From positions 1 through 36,471 of the forward strand of contig JAFVWV010000010.1 in assembly GCA_017501495.1 (NCBI GenBank): DNA of 36,471 nucleotides. The letters run 5' to 3'. The notes under the pieces were generated by a model. It searched no databases and was not told the DNA's origin. It worked only from the letters and a program-made list of their open reading frames with translations. Within the stretch, counting starts at the first letter, position 1. Every line of letters starts with the position of its first letter. The stretch is from Bacteroidales bacterium (GTDB lineage Bacteria; Bacteroidota; Bacteroidia; Bacteroidales; P3). Positions 24,489 through 32,119 of the stretch are shown in pieces. A program made the position numbers and the translations under genes.

Positions 24489-24650
24489 TTTCAGCCATTT
24501 TTGACCTCGTCGCAAACACCTGAAAATCACCATCCGGGAGCCACCCCCTCCTTATCCGCTCTTACTCTCCTCTATACCCGCGCTATACCCGCTCTTACTT
24601 TTGTAAGAGGAGAGATAGCGCAGACAAGGAGGAGAGCAGTCGCGGGTAGG
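24489..24650. repeat. Dispersed structured intergenic repeat, copy 2
   Basis: The core 24534-24588 matches 12286-12340 at 52 of 55 positions. Inner hairpin: CTCTTAC (24592-24598) with GTAAGAG (24603-24609), loop TTTT. Outer pairing: GCGCTAT (24580-24586) with ATAGCGC (24615-24621). Farther right GGAGGAGAG and GCGGGTA complement CTCTCCTC and TACCCGC on the left. It lies between the btuB riboswitch promoter and the rimO terminator. There is no coding potential. Confidence 0.75.
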
Positions 24651-24664
24651 TCTGTATCGGGGCA

Positions 24665-24697
24665 ATAAAAAAAGCCCCGCTTTATTACGGCGGGGCT
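24665..24697 (-). terminator. Intrinsic terminator after rimO
   Basis: The stem AGCCCCGC/GCGGGGCT (24673-24680 with 24690-24697) is followed on the minus strand by a T-run (plus-strand A-run 24666-24673). It ends the long minus-strand operon. Confidence 0.9.
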
Positions 24698-24718
24698 GCA
24701 AGTCTGATAGCAAGCGTA

Positions 24719-25972
24719 TTAATCAACCATTTCGGCGAGGAGGTCGTTTTCAAGGGCGTCGGTGACGCGGACACGGACAAAGTCGCCGATGCGGACACCG
24801 CGTCGGGTGCACGGGAAGATGACCTCGTCATCGACTTCAGGGCTGTCGTATTCGGTGCGTCCAATGGCGTTGTCGCCCTCGAAGCGGTCGACGATAACCT
24901 TGAACTCGCGCCCGATACGGGCCTGGTTTTTTTCGAGCGAAATCTGTTCCTGCACAGCCATCAACTCGCTGACGCGCTGCTGCTTGACGTCGTCCGGGAC
25001 GGTATCGCCGAGGCCTTCGGCAGGGGTGCCCTCCTCGGGCGAGTAGGCGAAGCATCCCATACGGTCGAAACGGGCCTCGCCGACGAAGGCTTTGAGCTCG
25101 GCGAATTCCTGTTCGGTCTCGCCAGGGTAGCCGACGATAAGGGTGGTGCGGATGGCGGCGTCGGGCAGACGGTCGCGGAAGGTGCGCAGCAGGGCGAGGG
25201 TGCCCTCGCGGTCGATGCCGCGCTGCATCGAGCCGAGGATGCGCGTGTTGATATGCTGCAACGGTATATCGATATAGTTGCAGATATTGGGGTGGCGTGC
25301 TATGGCGTCAATGGCATCTTCGGGAAACGACGTGGGATAGGTATAATGAAGGCGTATCCATGCGGCACCGCTTTCTGTGGCCAGACGTTCGAGCAACTCG
25401 CCGAGGGCACGGCGGTGGTAGAGGTCGAGGCCGTAGTAGGTTGTATCTTGCGATATGACAATCAGCTCTTTGACCCCATCGGCAACAAGCTGGCGGGCTT
25501 CGGCCACGATATCATCGATGGGCCGCGAACGGTGCGCGCCGCGGATGAGCGGTATGGCGCAGTAGGAGCAGGAGCGGTTGCAGCCTTCGGCTATCTTGAG
25601 GTAGGCGTAGTGGCGTGGGGTGGAGATGGTGCGCAGGTCGGTATTGAGGTCGAAATCGGTGCCGCGCCACTCGTCGACTTCCGGCATTTCGGCGCGCAGT
25701 TCGTCGCGATAGCGCTGCACGAGGCATCCGCAGACGACGAGTCGCGTCTTGTTGCGGCGGCGCTTCTTGGCTGCTATCTGTTCAAGTATCACATTGACAC
25801 TCTCTTCTTTGGCATCGCCGATGAAGCCGCATGTATTGACAACCACAAGGTCACAGTCGTTCTTGGCGCGGTCGAAGTATACGGTGTGGCCCTGGGCCTT
25901 GTACTGACCGGCCAGGTTCTCGCTGTCGACGGTATTCTTCGAGCAGCCGAGGGTGATAATATTTATTTTCAT
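24719..25972 (-). CDS. rimO: Ribosomal protein S12 methylthiotransferase RimO
   Basis: The 417-residue radical SAM enzyme adds a methylthio group to an Asp of ribosomal protein S12. The N-terminal UPF0004 domain has the three cluster cysteines Cys10 (ITLGCSKN), Cys48 (VNTCGF) and Cys83 (VVCGCLVQRY). The radical SAM cluster motif CNRSCSYC is at 131-138, after YLKIAEG. IPLQHINTRILGSMQRG and TTLIVGYPGETEQEF follow, and a C-terminal TRAM domain covers about 350-417. LGCSKNTVDSENL separates RimO from MiaB, which has a different N-terminus. The ATG overlaps the ftsY stop by 4 nt. It is the last gene of the operon. Confidence 0.95.
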   Translation of the reverse strand: MKINIITLGCSKNTVDSENLAGQYKAQGHTVYFDRAKNDCDLVVVNTCGFIGDAKEESVNVILEQIAAKKRRRNKTRLVVCGCLVQRYRDELRAEMPEVDEWRGTDFDLNTDLRTISTPRHYAYLKIAEGCNRSCSYCAIPLIRGAHRSRPIDDIVAEARQLVADGVKELIVISQDTTYYGLDLYHRRALGELLERLATESGAAWIRLHYTYPTSFPEDAIDAIARHPNICNYIDIPLQHINTRILGSMQRGIDREGTLALLRTFRDRLPDAAIRTTLIVGYPGETEQEFAELKAFVGEARFDRMGCFAYSPEEGTPAEGLGDTVPDDVKQQRVSELMAVQEQISLEKNQARIGREFKVIVDRFEGDNAIGRTEYDSPEVDDEVIFPCTRRGVRIGDFVRVRVTDALENDLLAEMVD

Positions 25973-26943
25973 GCGAAGAGCGAGTCGACAAATTCGTCTG
26001 GGTTGAAGAGTTGGAGGTCGGTCATTTTCTCACCAAGGCCTATGTAGCGGACGGGAATGTTGAACTGGTCGGAGATACCGATGATGACGCCGCCTTTGGC
26101 GGTGCCGTCCAGTTTGGTGAGGGCGAGGGCGTTGACATCGGTGGCCTGGGTGAACTGGCGGGCCTGCTCGATGGCATTCTGGCCGGTGGAGGCATCGAGG
26201 ACGAGGAGCACCTCGTGCGGTGCGTCGGGCAAAAGTTTCTGCATCACACGGCGTATCTTGCCCAGCTCGTTCATAAGGCCCACTTTGTTGTGGAGGCGGC
26301 CGGCGGTGTCGATAATGACCACGTCGGCCTGGTGGGCGATGGCGCTCTGTAAGGTGTCGTAGGCCACAGAGGCCGGGTCGGCACCCATGCCTTGCTGCAC
26401 GATGGGCACCTCGACGCGGTCGGCCCAGAGCATGAGCTGCTCGACGGCGGCGGCACGGAAAGTGTCGGCAGCGCCGAGCACCACGCTGCGCCCGGCAAGC
26501 TTATACTGATAGGCGAGCTTGGCGATGGTGGTAGTCTTGCCCACACCGTTGACACCGACAACGAGGATGACATAGGGTTTCGACGGCAGCGGAGCGTCAA
26601 AGCCGGCTGGAAGCTGAGCCTTGCCGTCGACAGCCGGTTTGCGCAGCAGCTGCGATATCTCGGCGCGCAATATGTCGTTGAGTTCGGTGGTGGAGATGTA
26701 CTTGTCACGCTTGATGCGCTGCTGCAATTTGTCGATCACCTTGAGGGTGGTGTCGACTCCGACATCGGAGGTGATGAGGGTTTCTTCGAGGTCGTCGAGC
26801 ACGGCGTCGTCTACCGTCGACTTGCCGATAATGCTCTTGGTCAACTTCTGGAAAAGGCTCTCCTTGGTCTTGGCGATGCCTTGATCGAGGGTCTGGCGTT
26901 CCTCTTCCTTGGTCTTCTTGTGCAAAAAATCAAACAGTCCCAT
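25969..26943 (-). CDS. ftsY: Signal recognition particle receptor FtsY
   Basis: The 324-residue protein has a helical N domain (about 20-110) and an SRP-type GTPase G domain. G1 is GVNGVGKT (130-137), followed by the insertion-box ADTFRAAAVEQL, the G3 motif DTAGRLHNK, the G4 motif TKLDG and a GLGEKMTDLQLF closing loop. The long acidic A domain of E. coli FtsY is absent; the N-terminus starts MGLFDFLHKKTKEEE, which is usual in this phylum. It docks ribosome-SRP complexes at the inner membrane. It overlaps rimO by 4 nt and lies 8 nt after the thioredoxin-like gene. Confidence 0.96.
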   Translation of the reverse strand: MGLFDFLHKKTKEEERQTLDQGIAKTKESLFQKLTKSIIGKSTVDDAVLDDLEETLITSDVGVDTTLKVIDKLQQRIKRDKYISTTELNDILRAEISQLLRKPAVDGKAQLPAGFDAPLPSKPYVILVVGVNGVGKTTTIAKLAYQYKLAGRSVVLGAADTFRAAAVEQLMLWADRVEVPIVQQGMGADPASVAYDTLQSAIAHQADVVIIDTAGRLHNKVGLMNELGKIRRVMQKLLPDAPHEVLLVLDASTGQNAIEQARQFTQATDVNALALTKLDGTAKGGVIIGISDQFNIPVRYIGLGEKMTDLQLFNPDEFVDSLFA

Positions 26944-26951
26944 GGTTTATG

Positions 26952-27482
26952 CTATTTGAGTTGTTTTTCCATTTGAGGGCGGATTTCCTTGTCGAATATC
27001 TGCTGATAGCGTTCGAAGGGGTACTTGTCGCAGTCGCCGGAGGCAAAATACCAAAGCACGACAACGAAATCACGCGGGGGATAGAAGCCCGGAATGGCCT
27101 GGAGCACAGTGCCGTCGGCTTTGTAGAGCACAAATGTGGGGTAGCCGCGGAGTCCGGCGGCAAACTCGTGGGCAGCGCTACGACCGCCGCGACCGGGCTT
27201 GTAGGTGCGGCCGAACCACGTGAAGGTGTCGGAACCTTCAGCATTGAACTTGACCGGATAGTAGTATCGGTTCAGTATTCTGGCGACGGTGGCATCGCTA
27301 AAGGTCTCGCGATCCATCTTCTTGCAATAGCCGCACCACGAGGTATAGAAGTCGACAAAATAGAGTTTGGCACCTATCTTGGCTTGGGCGGCATCTTGTA
27401 TGGAGTGCCATGAGACCTGGGCCTGCAGGCCGCACATAAGCACGAGGCCGGCGATTATGAGTGCAATTCGTTTCTTATTCAT
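26952..27482 (-). CDS. Exported thioredoxin-like protein
   Basis: The 176-residue protein has an N-terminal signal segment (1-21, ending GLQAQ). Its thioredoxin-like domain has the redox motif WCGYC (Cys50 and Cys53) in FVDFYTSWCGYCKKMDRETF. A likely cis-proline lies in GYPTFVLYKADG. The CGYCKKM form and the extended loop after it place it near the Thioredoxin_7/DsbD-gamma-like group. It is probably a periplasmic disulfide reductase or isomerase; the partner is unknown. The lipobox-like MCG in the signal segment is not a good fit. The gene lies between the SpoIID-like gene (26-nt gap) and ftsY (8-nt gap). Confidence 0.85.
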   Translation of the reverse strand: MNKKRIALIIAGLVLMCGLQAQVSWHSIQDAAQAKIGAKLYFVDFYTSWCGYCKKMDRETFSDATVARILNRYYYPVKFNAEGSDTFTWFGRTYKPGRGGRSAAHEFAAGLRGYPTFVLYKADGTVLQAIPGFYPPRDFVVVLWYFASGDCDKYPFERYQQIFDKEIRPQMEKQLK

Positions 27483-27508
27483 ATAAAATACTTATACAAT
27501 ATTAAATA

Positions 27509-28837
27509 TTACCATTCGTATTCCCAATCTTGCTCGATGTCCTGTTGATTCTCGATGTAGACCTCCTCGCGTTCCTCGCGGTCGCGTAGGCGGAAGAGGC
27601 GGCCAAGCCAGTCGTCTTTCTTGGAGTGTGTCTGGGTCTGGCGGTTTTTATCTTCCTCTATGATGCGAGCCAGATGCTGGGTATAGTTCTCGACGTAGGC
27701 TCCATTGGCCGAGGGGTCGTGGTGGAGCACGGCTCCTGTATAATAGTGGCGAATGACAGAGTCGTAGGCTATGCCGAGGCCCACCATGCGGATGGCTCCC
27801 TCCTGGCTTAGGCCGACGCCATGACCGTAGCCATGACCGCGCAGGATGACCGACTGTGTGGTGCTGTCGACCTCGACAGAAAAGAATGTTGATTTGAGTT
27901 TCAAGTCGACACGCACGCGGGTTAGCGGCACACCCATGATGCGCACCCGGCGGGTAGGCTGAGCAAAATGGAGCAGCGAGTCGCGCACGGCGGTGTCTTT
28001 GATGTTGAGTTTATGCGTTTTGGAGAAATAGGCAAGCCAGCGGTCGATACTTATGGTTTTCACCCAGTCGCTCTGCCGCATGTGGAGTGAGAAAGTGTCT
28101 TCGACCGAGCGTAGATACGGCAACGCAGAGCGCCAGACATCTTCGGAATTGGCCGTCTGTCCGCCGGAGTTGCTGTGGAAAGGTGTCTCGATAAGGTTGC
28201 CTTCGGCGTCGACGATTGTTTCTCCGCTGCTTTGGACAACGCCCATCATAATGTCAGGACGGATACAGCGGTTGAGATAGGCCTGGCAATGGACATGGTC
28301 GCAGAAGTTATAACCGTCGGCAGCATGCTTGCCGAGGTTGCGCAGCGCCCACGTGCGGCTGATGATGGCCTGGATGCGGAAGATGTCGCTCTGCTGGCCA
28401 TAGATTTCGCTCTGAACCACACCTGCGATATATGTCTCGAAATCAACATCCGCCACGAGCAACAGATTGCCGCTGGGCTGCATCCTCACTTCGAGGTTGC
28501 CCTCGTATGTGCGCTGCTTGCATCCTTCGGGATTGATACAGAGGATGCAGGCAGAGTCGACAGCTTCGAGCCGGATCGACGAGAAACGGCCGTAGTCGTC
28601 GTCGTTGACGCTGACATGTAGCATCTTGTCTTCGGCACGCACAAGAACGGAGCGTCCTTCGCCCACCATGTCTTCGAGCAGTAGGTTGTCGTCGGCATAA
28701 AGATTATAGTTGCCGAGGTCGAAACTGACGTTGAGCGTGGAAATAGTGTTGGGTGAATAAAGTCTGACGCGTACGCGGTCGGCACGGGCACCGAAAGCAG
28801 CGAACAGACAGAGCGTTATTATGAGCAATCGTTTCAT
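27509..28837 (-). CDS. SpoIID/LytB-domain protein
   Basis: The 442-residue protein has a signal peptide (1-19, ending FGARA). A beta-rich N-terminal region precedes a SpoIID domain from about residue 120: VDFETYIAGVVQSEI, FRIQAIISRTWALRN, HSNSGGQTANSEDVW, RGHGYGHGVGLSQEGA. SpoIID of Bacillus is a lytic transglycosylase that trims peptidoglycan glycan strands. Gram-negative homologues such as this are thought to act on cell wall but are little studied. The last 60 residues are charged and acidic. The start overlaps the lpxB stop by 4 nt, so translation is likely coupled. A role in wall or septum remodelling is inferred. Confidence 0.9.
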   Translation of the reverse strand: MKRLLIITLCLFAAFGARADRVRVRLYSPNTISTLNVSFDLGNYNLYADDNLLLEDMVGEGRSVLVRAEDKMLHVSVNDDDYGRFSSIRLEAVDSACILCINPEGCKQRTYEGNLEVRMQPSGNLLLVADVDFETYIAGVVQSEIYGQQSDIFRIQAIISRTWALRNLGKHAADGYNFCDHVHCQAYLNRCIRPDIMMGVVQSSGETIVDAEGNLIETPFHSNSGGQTANSEDVWRSALPYLRSVEDTFSLHMRQSDWVKTISIDRWLAYFSKTHKLNIKDTAVRDSLLHFAQPTRRVRIMGVPLTRVRVDLKLKSTFFSVEVDSTTQSVILRGHGYGHGVGLSQEGAIRMVGLGIAYDSVIRHYYTGAVLHHDPSANGAYVENYTQHLARIIEEDKNRQTQTHSKKDDWLGRLFRLRDREEREEVYIENQQDIEQDWEYEW

Positions 28838-29937
28838 TTAATCAAATCGATAATAGTCTGCGCCGCGCGGGCCGAAGCGCCACCATCGCCAAGGAGCATG
28901 CGCATATCGGCATATTGGTCGAGCATGCGCTCGCGATTGGCGTCGTCGGTGGTGATGAGGGCAAATTCACGTTCAAGGCGGCTATAATTGAAATCGTTCT
29001 GTATGAGTTCTGTGACGATATTGCTGTCGGCTATTAGATTGACAAGCGAGATATAGCGGATACGGCTGCTGACAACGGACCGTGCTATGATGTAGGAGAT
29101 GGCATCGGCACGGTAGCAGACCACCTGCGGCACATTGAAGAGTGCTGTTTCAAGGGTGGCTGTGCCGGAACACACAACCGCAGCGTAGGCCGAAGCCAAA
29201 ACATCGTAGGTGCGGTCGAAGACCACCTCGATATTGCTGCCTGAAGGTATCAACTTTTCGTACAAACCACTCCCGATGAGGCTCATGCCTGCCACAACGA
29301 AGTGGTACTCGGGATGACGATTGGCAAGCTGGGCCATAAGGGGCAGGTTTCGCTTCAGCTCTTGACGGCGGCTACCAGGAAGAAGGGCTATGATGGGTTT
29401 GCCATCGGCGACGATGGCTCGCTCGCTGTATTTGGAAACCTGGTCGAGCAGCGGATGGCCGACATATACGGCCTGTGGCATATCATTTTCGGCAAAGAAC
29501 CGGCGCTCGAAAGGCAGAATAAAACACAGACGGTCAAGAGTGCGGCGCATCCCTTTAATGCGGCCCTTCTTCCACGCCCATAAGTTAGGCGAGATATAAT
29601 GGACGGTACGTATACCGCACTTGTGTGCCCACGCTTCTATCTTGAGGTTGAAACCTGGATAGTCGATACCCACCACCACGTCTGGACGCCATTGGGCGAT
29701 ATCGCGCTTGCAGAAGCTTATATTGCCAAGTACGGTGCGCAGATGCAGAGCCACATCCACGAAGCCCATGATGGCAAGGTCGCGTATATGGCGCACCGGC
29801 GTACCCCCGACAGCAGCCATAGCATCGCCACCCCAAAAGCGGAACGAAGCATCGGAATCGCGGGCAAGCAGTTCGCGCATCAGGTTGGCCCCGTGCAGGT
29901 CGCCAGAGGCTTCTCCGGCTATGACGTAGTATTTCAT
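28834..29937 (-). CDS. lpxB: Lipid-A-disaccharide synthase
   Basis: The protein has 367 residues starting at MKYYVIAGEASGDLHG (ATG at 29937). An upstream in-frame start would overlap the neighbouring gene heavily. Family motifs: GEASGDLHGANL, VVVGIDYPGFNLKIE, YISPNLWAWKKGRI, VGHPLLD, ALLPGSRRQELKRNLP, VVCSGTATLETALF. This cytosolic/peripheral glycosyltransferase joins UDP-diacylglucosamine and lipid X into the lipid A disaccharide. Both ends overlap neighbours by 4 nt (ATGA). Its place in an operon with surE and envelope genes is in keeping with the phylum. Confidence 0.96.
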   Translation of the reverse strand: MKYYVIAGEASGDLHGANLMRELLARDSDASFRFWGGDAMAAVGGTPVRHIRDLAIMGFVDVALHLRTVLGNISFCKRDIAQWRPDVVVGIDYPGFNLKIEAWAHKCGIRTVHYISPNLWAWKKGRIKGMRRTLDRLCFILPFERRFFAENDMPQAVYVGHPLLDQVSKYSERAIVADGKPIIALLPGSRRQELKRNLPLMAQLANRHPEYHFVVAGMSLIGSGLYEKLIPSGSNIEVVFDRTYDVLASAYAAVVCSGTATLETALFNVPQVVCYRADAISYIIARSVVSSRIRYISLVNLIADSNIVTELIQNDFNYSRLEREFALITTDDANRERMLDQYADMRMLLGDGGASARAAQTIIDLIK

Positions 29938-30227
29938 TGCATTGTCAGAGTGTTGGACTTCAGTAGGTAGATTATGAACGGTAAAAAGGTGGCGAAAAGC
30001 ACAACAATAAGTGTTTTGGCCACAAGTGGGTACTCGTGACGCTTGGCATAGCGATGCAACACGAGGATGAGACAGACGAACATGCCTGCATACCAACGGA
30101 TGTGCTCCAACGGAGCCAGACCGGCAATGAGCAAACCTGCTGTCAGCACAATGCAGTAGCCCAATTCTGAGCCTAAGCCTGCCACAAGGCCTGTTGCGAC
30201 CGAGTCTCGCTGAAAGAATTTCTTCAT
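29934..30227 (-). CDS. Small three-helix inner-membrane protein
   Basis: The 97-residue protein starts at MKKFFQRDSV (ATG 30227). Three hydrophobic stretches (about 22-40, 45-60 and 69-90) suggest three membrane helices, with basic residues between and a short polar tail. No family was recognised. It lies between surE (7-nt gap) and lpxB (4-nt overlap). An unannotated membrane gene at this position could help lipid A synthesis or transport, but that is inference from position only. Confidence 0.75.
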   Translation of the reverse strand: MKKFFQRDSVATGLVAGLGSELGYCIVLTAGLLIAGLAPLEHIRWYAGMFVCLILVLHRYAKRHEYPLVAKTLIVVLFATFLPFIIYLLKSNTLTMQ

Positions 30228-30234
30228 AGACAAA

Positions 30235-31020
30235 TCAAATACTGTTAACAATCGGGCCATTGAAGGAGATGTGCTGCAACTCATTGATGGCTGCATAGTG
30301 GGTAAAATCAGGATGTATCGGTACAACCGACACATAGCCGTTGGCGAGGGCCCACTCGTCACTTGTCTGAGGGGGATTGTTGCAGACAAACTTGCCGGTG
30401 AGCCACCAATACGGACGGCCCTGAGGGTCGGTGCGCTGCTCGAAACTGTCAAGCCACTGGGCCTTGGCCTCGTGGCAAATCTTTATACCTTTGATGTCGG
30501 CAGCCGCAAGCCGCGGGATGTTGACATTGAGCGACACATCGGTAGGCAGACCCTTCTCGAGCACCTGCCCAATGATGTGACGTACGTATGGCACCGAGGC
30601 AGTGAAATCAGCCTCGGGATTATGGTTCAGAAGCGAAAACCCAATGGCGTCGAGCCCAAGAGCTGTTGCTTCGATGACGGCTCCCATCGTGCCACTATAA
30701 AGCACATTGATGGATGAGTTGCTGCCATGGTTGATTCCTGAAAGCACCAGATCAGGCCTACGCGGACAAAAGTACTCGACTGCAAGCTTAACGCAGTCGA
30801 CCGGTGTGCCGTCACAGGCATAGACTTCGAGTCCGTCTTCTTTCTTGATTTCGGTCACACGCAACGGGCGCTCAGTGGTAAGGCTGTGGCTTTTGCCCGA
30901 CGAGTTGGTGGCAGGGGCCATCACGACAACGTCGCCGAACTCCATGGCAACCTCGTCGAGTGTACGCAGACCTTTTGCGCGCACGCCATCATCGTTGGTT
31001 ATCAGTATCAGCGGCTTCAT
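30235..31020 (-). CDS. surE: 5'-nucleotidase SurE
   Basis: The 261-residue protein opens MKPLILITNDDGVRAKG, containing the NDD metal-binding motif. APATNSSGKSHSLT and DLVLSGINHGSNSS follow, both SurE signatures. VLYSGTMGAVIEAT completes the active-site region. SurE removes 5' or 3' phosphates from nucleoside monophosphates. The start overlaps the DUF4340 stop by 4 nt (ATGA). A small membrane gene and lpxB follow. Confidence 0.95.
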   Translation of the reverse strand: MKPLILITNDDGVRAKGLRTLDEVAMEFGDVVVMAPATNSSGKSHSLTTERPLRVTEIKKEDGLEVYACDGTPVDCVKLAVEYFCPRRPDLVLSGINHGSNSSINVLYSGTMGAVIEATALGLDAIGFSLLNHNPEADFTASVPYVRHIIGQVLEKGLPTDVSLNVNIPRLAAADIKGIKICHEAKAQWLDSFEQRTDPQGRPYWWLTGKFVCNNPPQTSDEWALANGYVSVVPIHPDFTHYAAINELQHISFNGPIVNSI

Positions 31021-32093
31021 TTTATGGGTATGCTCAGATTCTGTCCAAGGAAGTAGCCTGCAGGCTGCAGTATGTTGTCGAACACGAAGTACTGTATCAG
31101 CACGGTATCCTTGTTGTCGACTATGGCATAGAGACGGTCGACATCGAATACCTCGTACATCTCCGGGTCGGGCACGGCGGCCAAGTCGGCGGGGTTGGTG
31201 TATTTGATATACGACTTCACCTCATGGGTGTTGCCGGCGGTGTCGGTAATATGCAGAATTGTGCGCTCGCCGAGACTGATGCAGCTGTCGGCATTGCTGT
31301 TTGGCACAATGGAGGCAAACTCGTCGAAGCAGAGCCAGGTGAACGCCGAAAGGAGCTGCGCCACGCGTGCAGTGTCGAACTGCGGCACGCGCTGATGTGT
31401 GGCCGTCAGTTCAAAATCAAAACCTTCCCCGTTGCGTACCACGGCGAAGTTCTCGTTTGGCATGGCCGGTATCTCGAGCTCGATGCGCTCAATCTGATTC
31501 ACGTTAAGGTCTACAATGGTATGGCTGCGCCATTTGAGAGGTTCGGTAACGAAGCGGGGAGTGATGAATCCGCGGAAGCCGGGTATATGTATTATGCAGG
31601 GAGCCTTGTCGCCCTCGCGGAACATATAGCTGCCCATCATATCCTGCGTCTCTCGACCGATGTAGTAGGTGACGGTTTTGCGCTCGCCGGTGAAGAGTTT
31701 AAGCCGACCACCGAACCAATTGATTAGTGGCACACGCTGATAGACTTCGACCTTGATAGCTCGTGCCGCAAGGTCTTTGACGACATTGGGGATGGCGTTT
31801 TTGTTCACCTGTTGGCGCATACGGATGTCATGCAGGGTTGAGAGCAGGTCGTTCACCACCGGCAGGTTGGCTTCCCAACGCCCGTCGACCATCCAGAGCG
31901 AGTCATTCACCTTGGTGAGGGTCACCTCGCTGTCCTGTTTGTCGGCCATGTAGATTTTAGTCACCGATGCCACATCCTCGATGTGGTAGTCTTGTTTGAT
32001 TGTTGCTTTGCGCGATCCGCGCAGCGCCACCACGAGGGCCACAACGCCCACCACGGCCACGGCTGCGATAATAATTATATTGCGTTTTTTCAT
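31017..32093 (-). CDS. DUF4340 membrane-anchored protein
   Basis: The protein has 358 residues starting at MKKRNIIIIAAVAVVG (ATG 32093); a TTG 30 nt upstream is a weaker choice. One N-terminal membrane helix (about 5-24) is followed by a large extracytoplasmic part of repeating beta-alpha units. VTLTKVNDSLWMVDGRWEAN and VEVYQRVPLINWFGGRLKLF are typical of DUF4340. YYIGRETQDMMGSYMFREGD also fits the family. Genes of this family often follow GldG-type ABC genes, as here, so it is probably an accessory of that transporter. The transported substrate is unknown. Confidence 0.85.
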   Translation of the reverse strand: MKKRNIIIIAAVAVVGVVALVVALRGSRKATIKQDYHIEDVASVTKIYMADKQDSEVTLTKVNDSLWMVDGRWEANLPVVNDLLSTLHDIRMRQQVNKNAIPNVVKDLAARAIKVEVYQRVPLINWFGGRLKLFTGERKTVTYYIGRETQDMMGSYMFREGDKAPCIIHIPGFRGFITPRFVTEPLKWRSHTIVDLNVNQIERIELEIPAMPNENFAVVRNGEGFDFELTATHQRVPQFDTARVAQLLSAFTWLCFDEFASIVPNSNADSCISLGERTILHITDTAGNTHEVKSYIKYTNPADLAAVPDPEMYEVFDVDRLYAIVDNKDTVLIQYFVFDNILQPAGYFLGQNLSIPIK

Positions 32094-32119
32094 AATTCGG
32101 GGAAGTAATTGGTTCTGAG

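Noticed and set aside
24313..24519. Small minus-strand open frame overlapping the riboswitch
   Set aside because: It lies across the aptamer and its promoter; the conserved RNA motifs explain the sequence.
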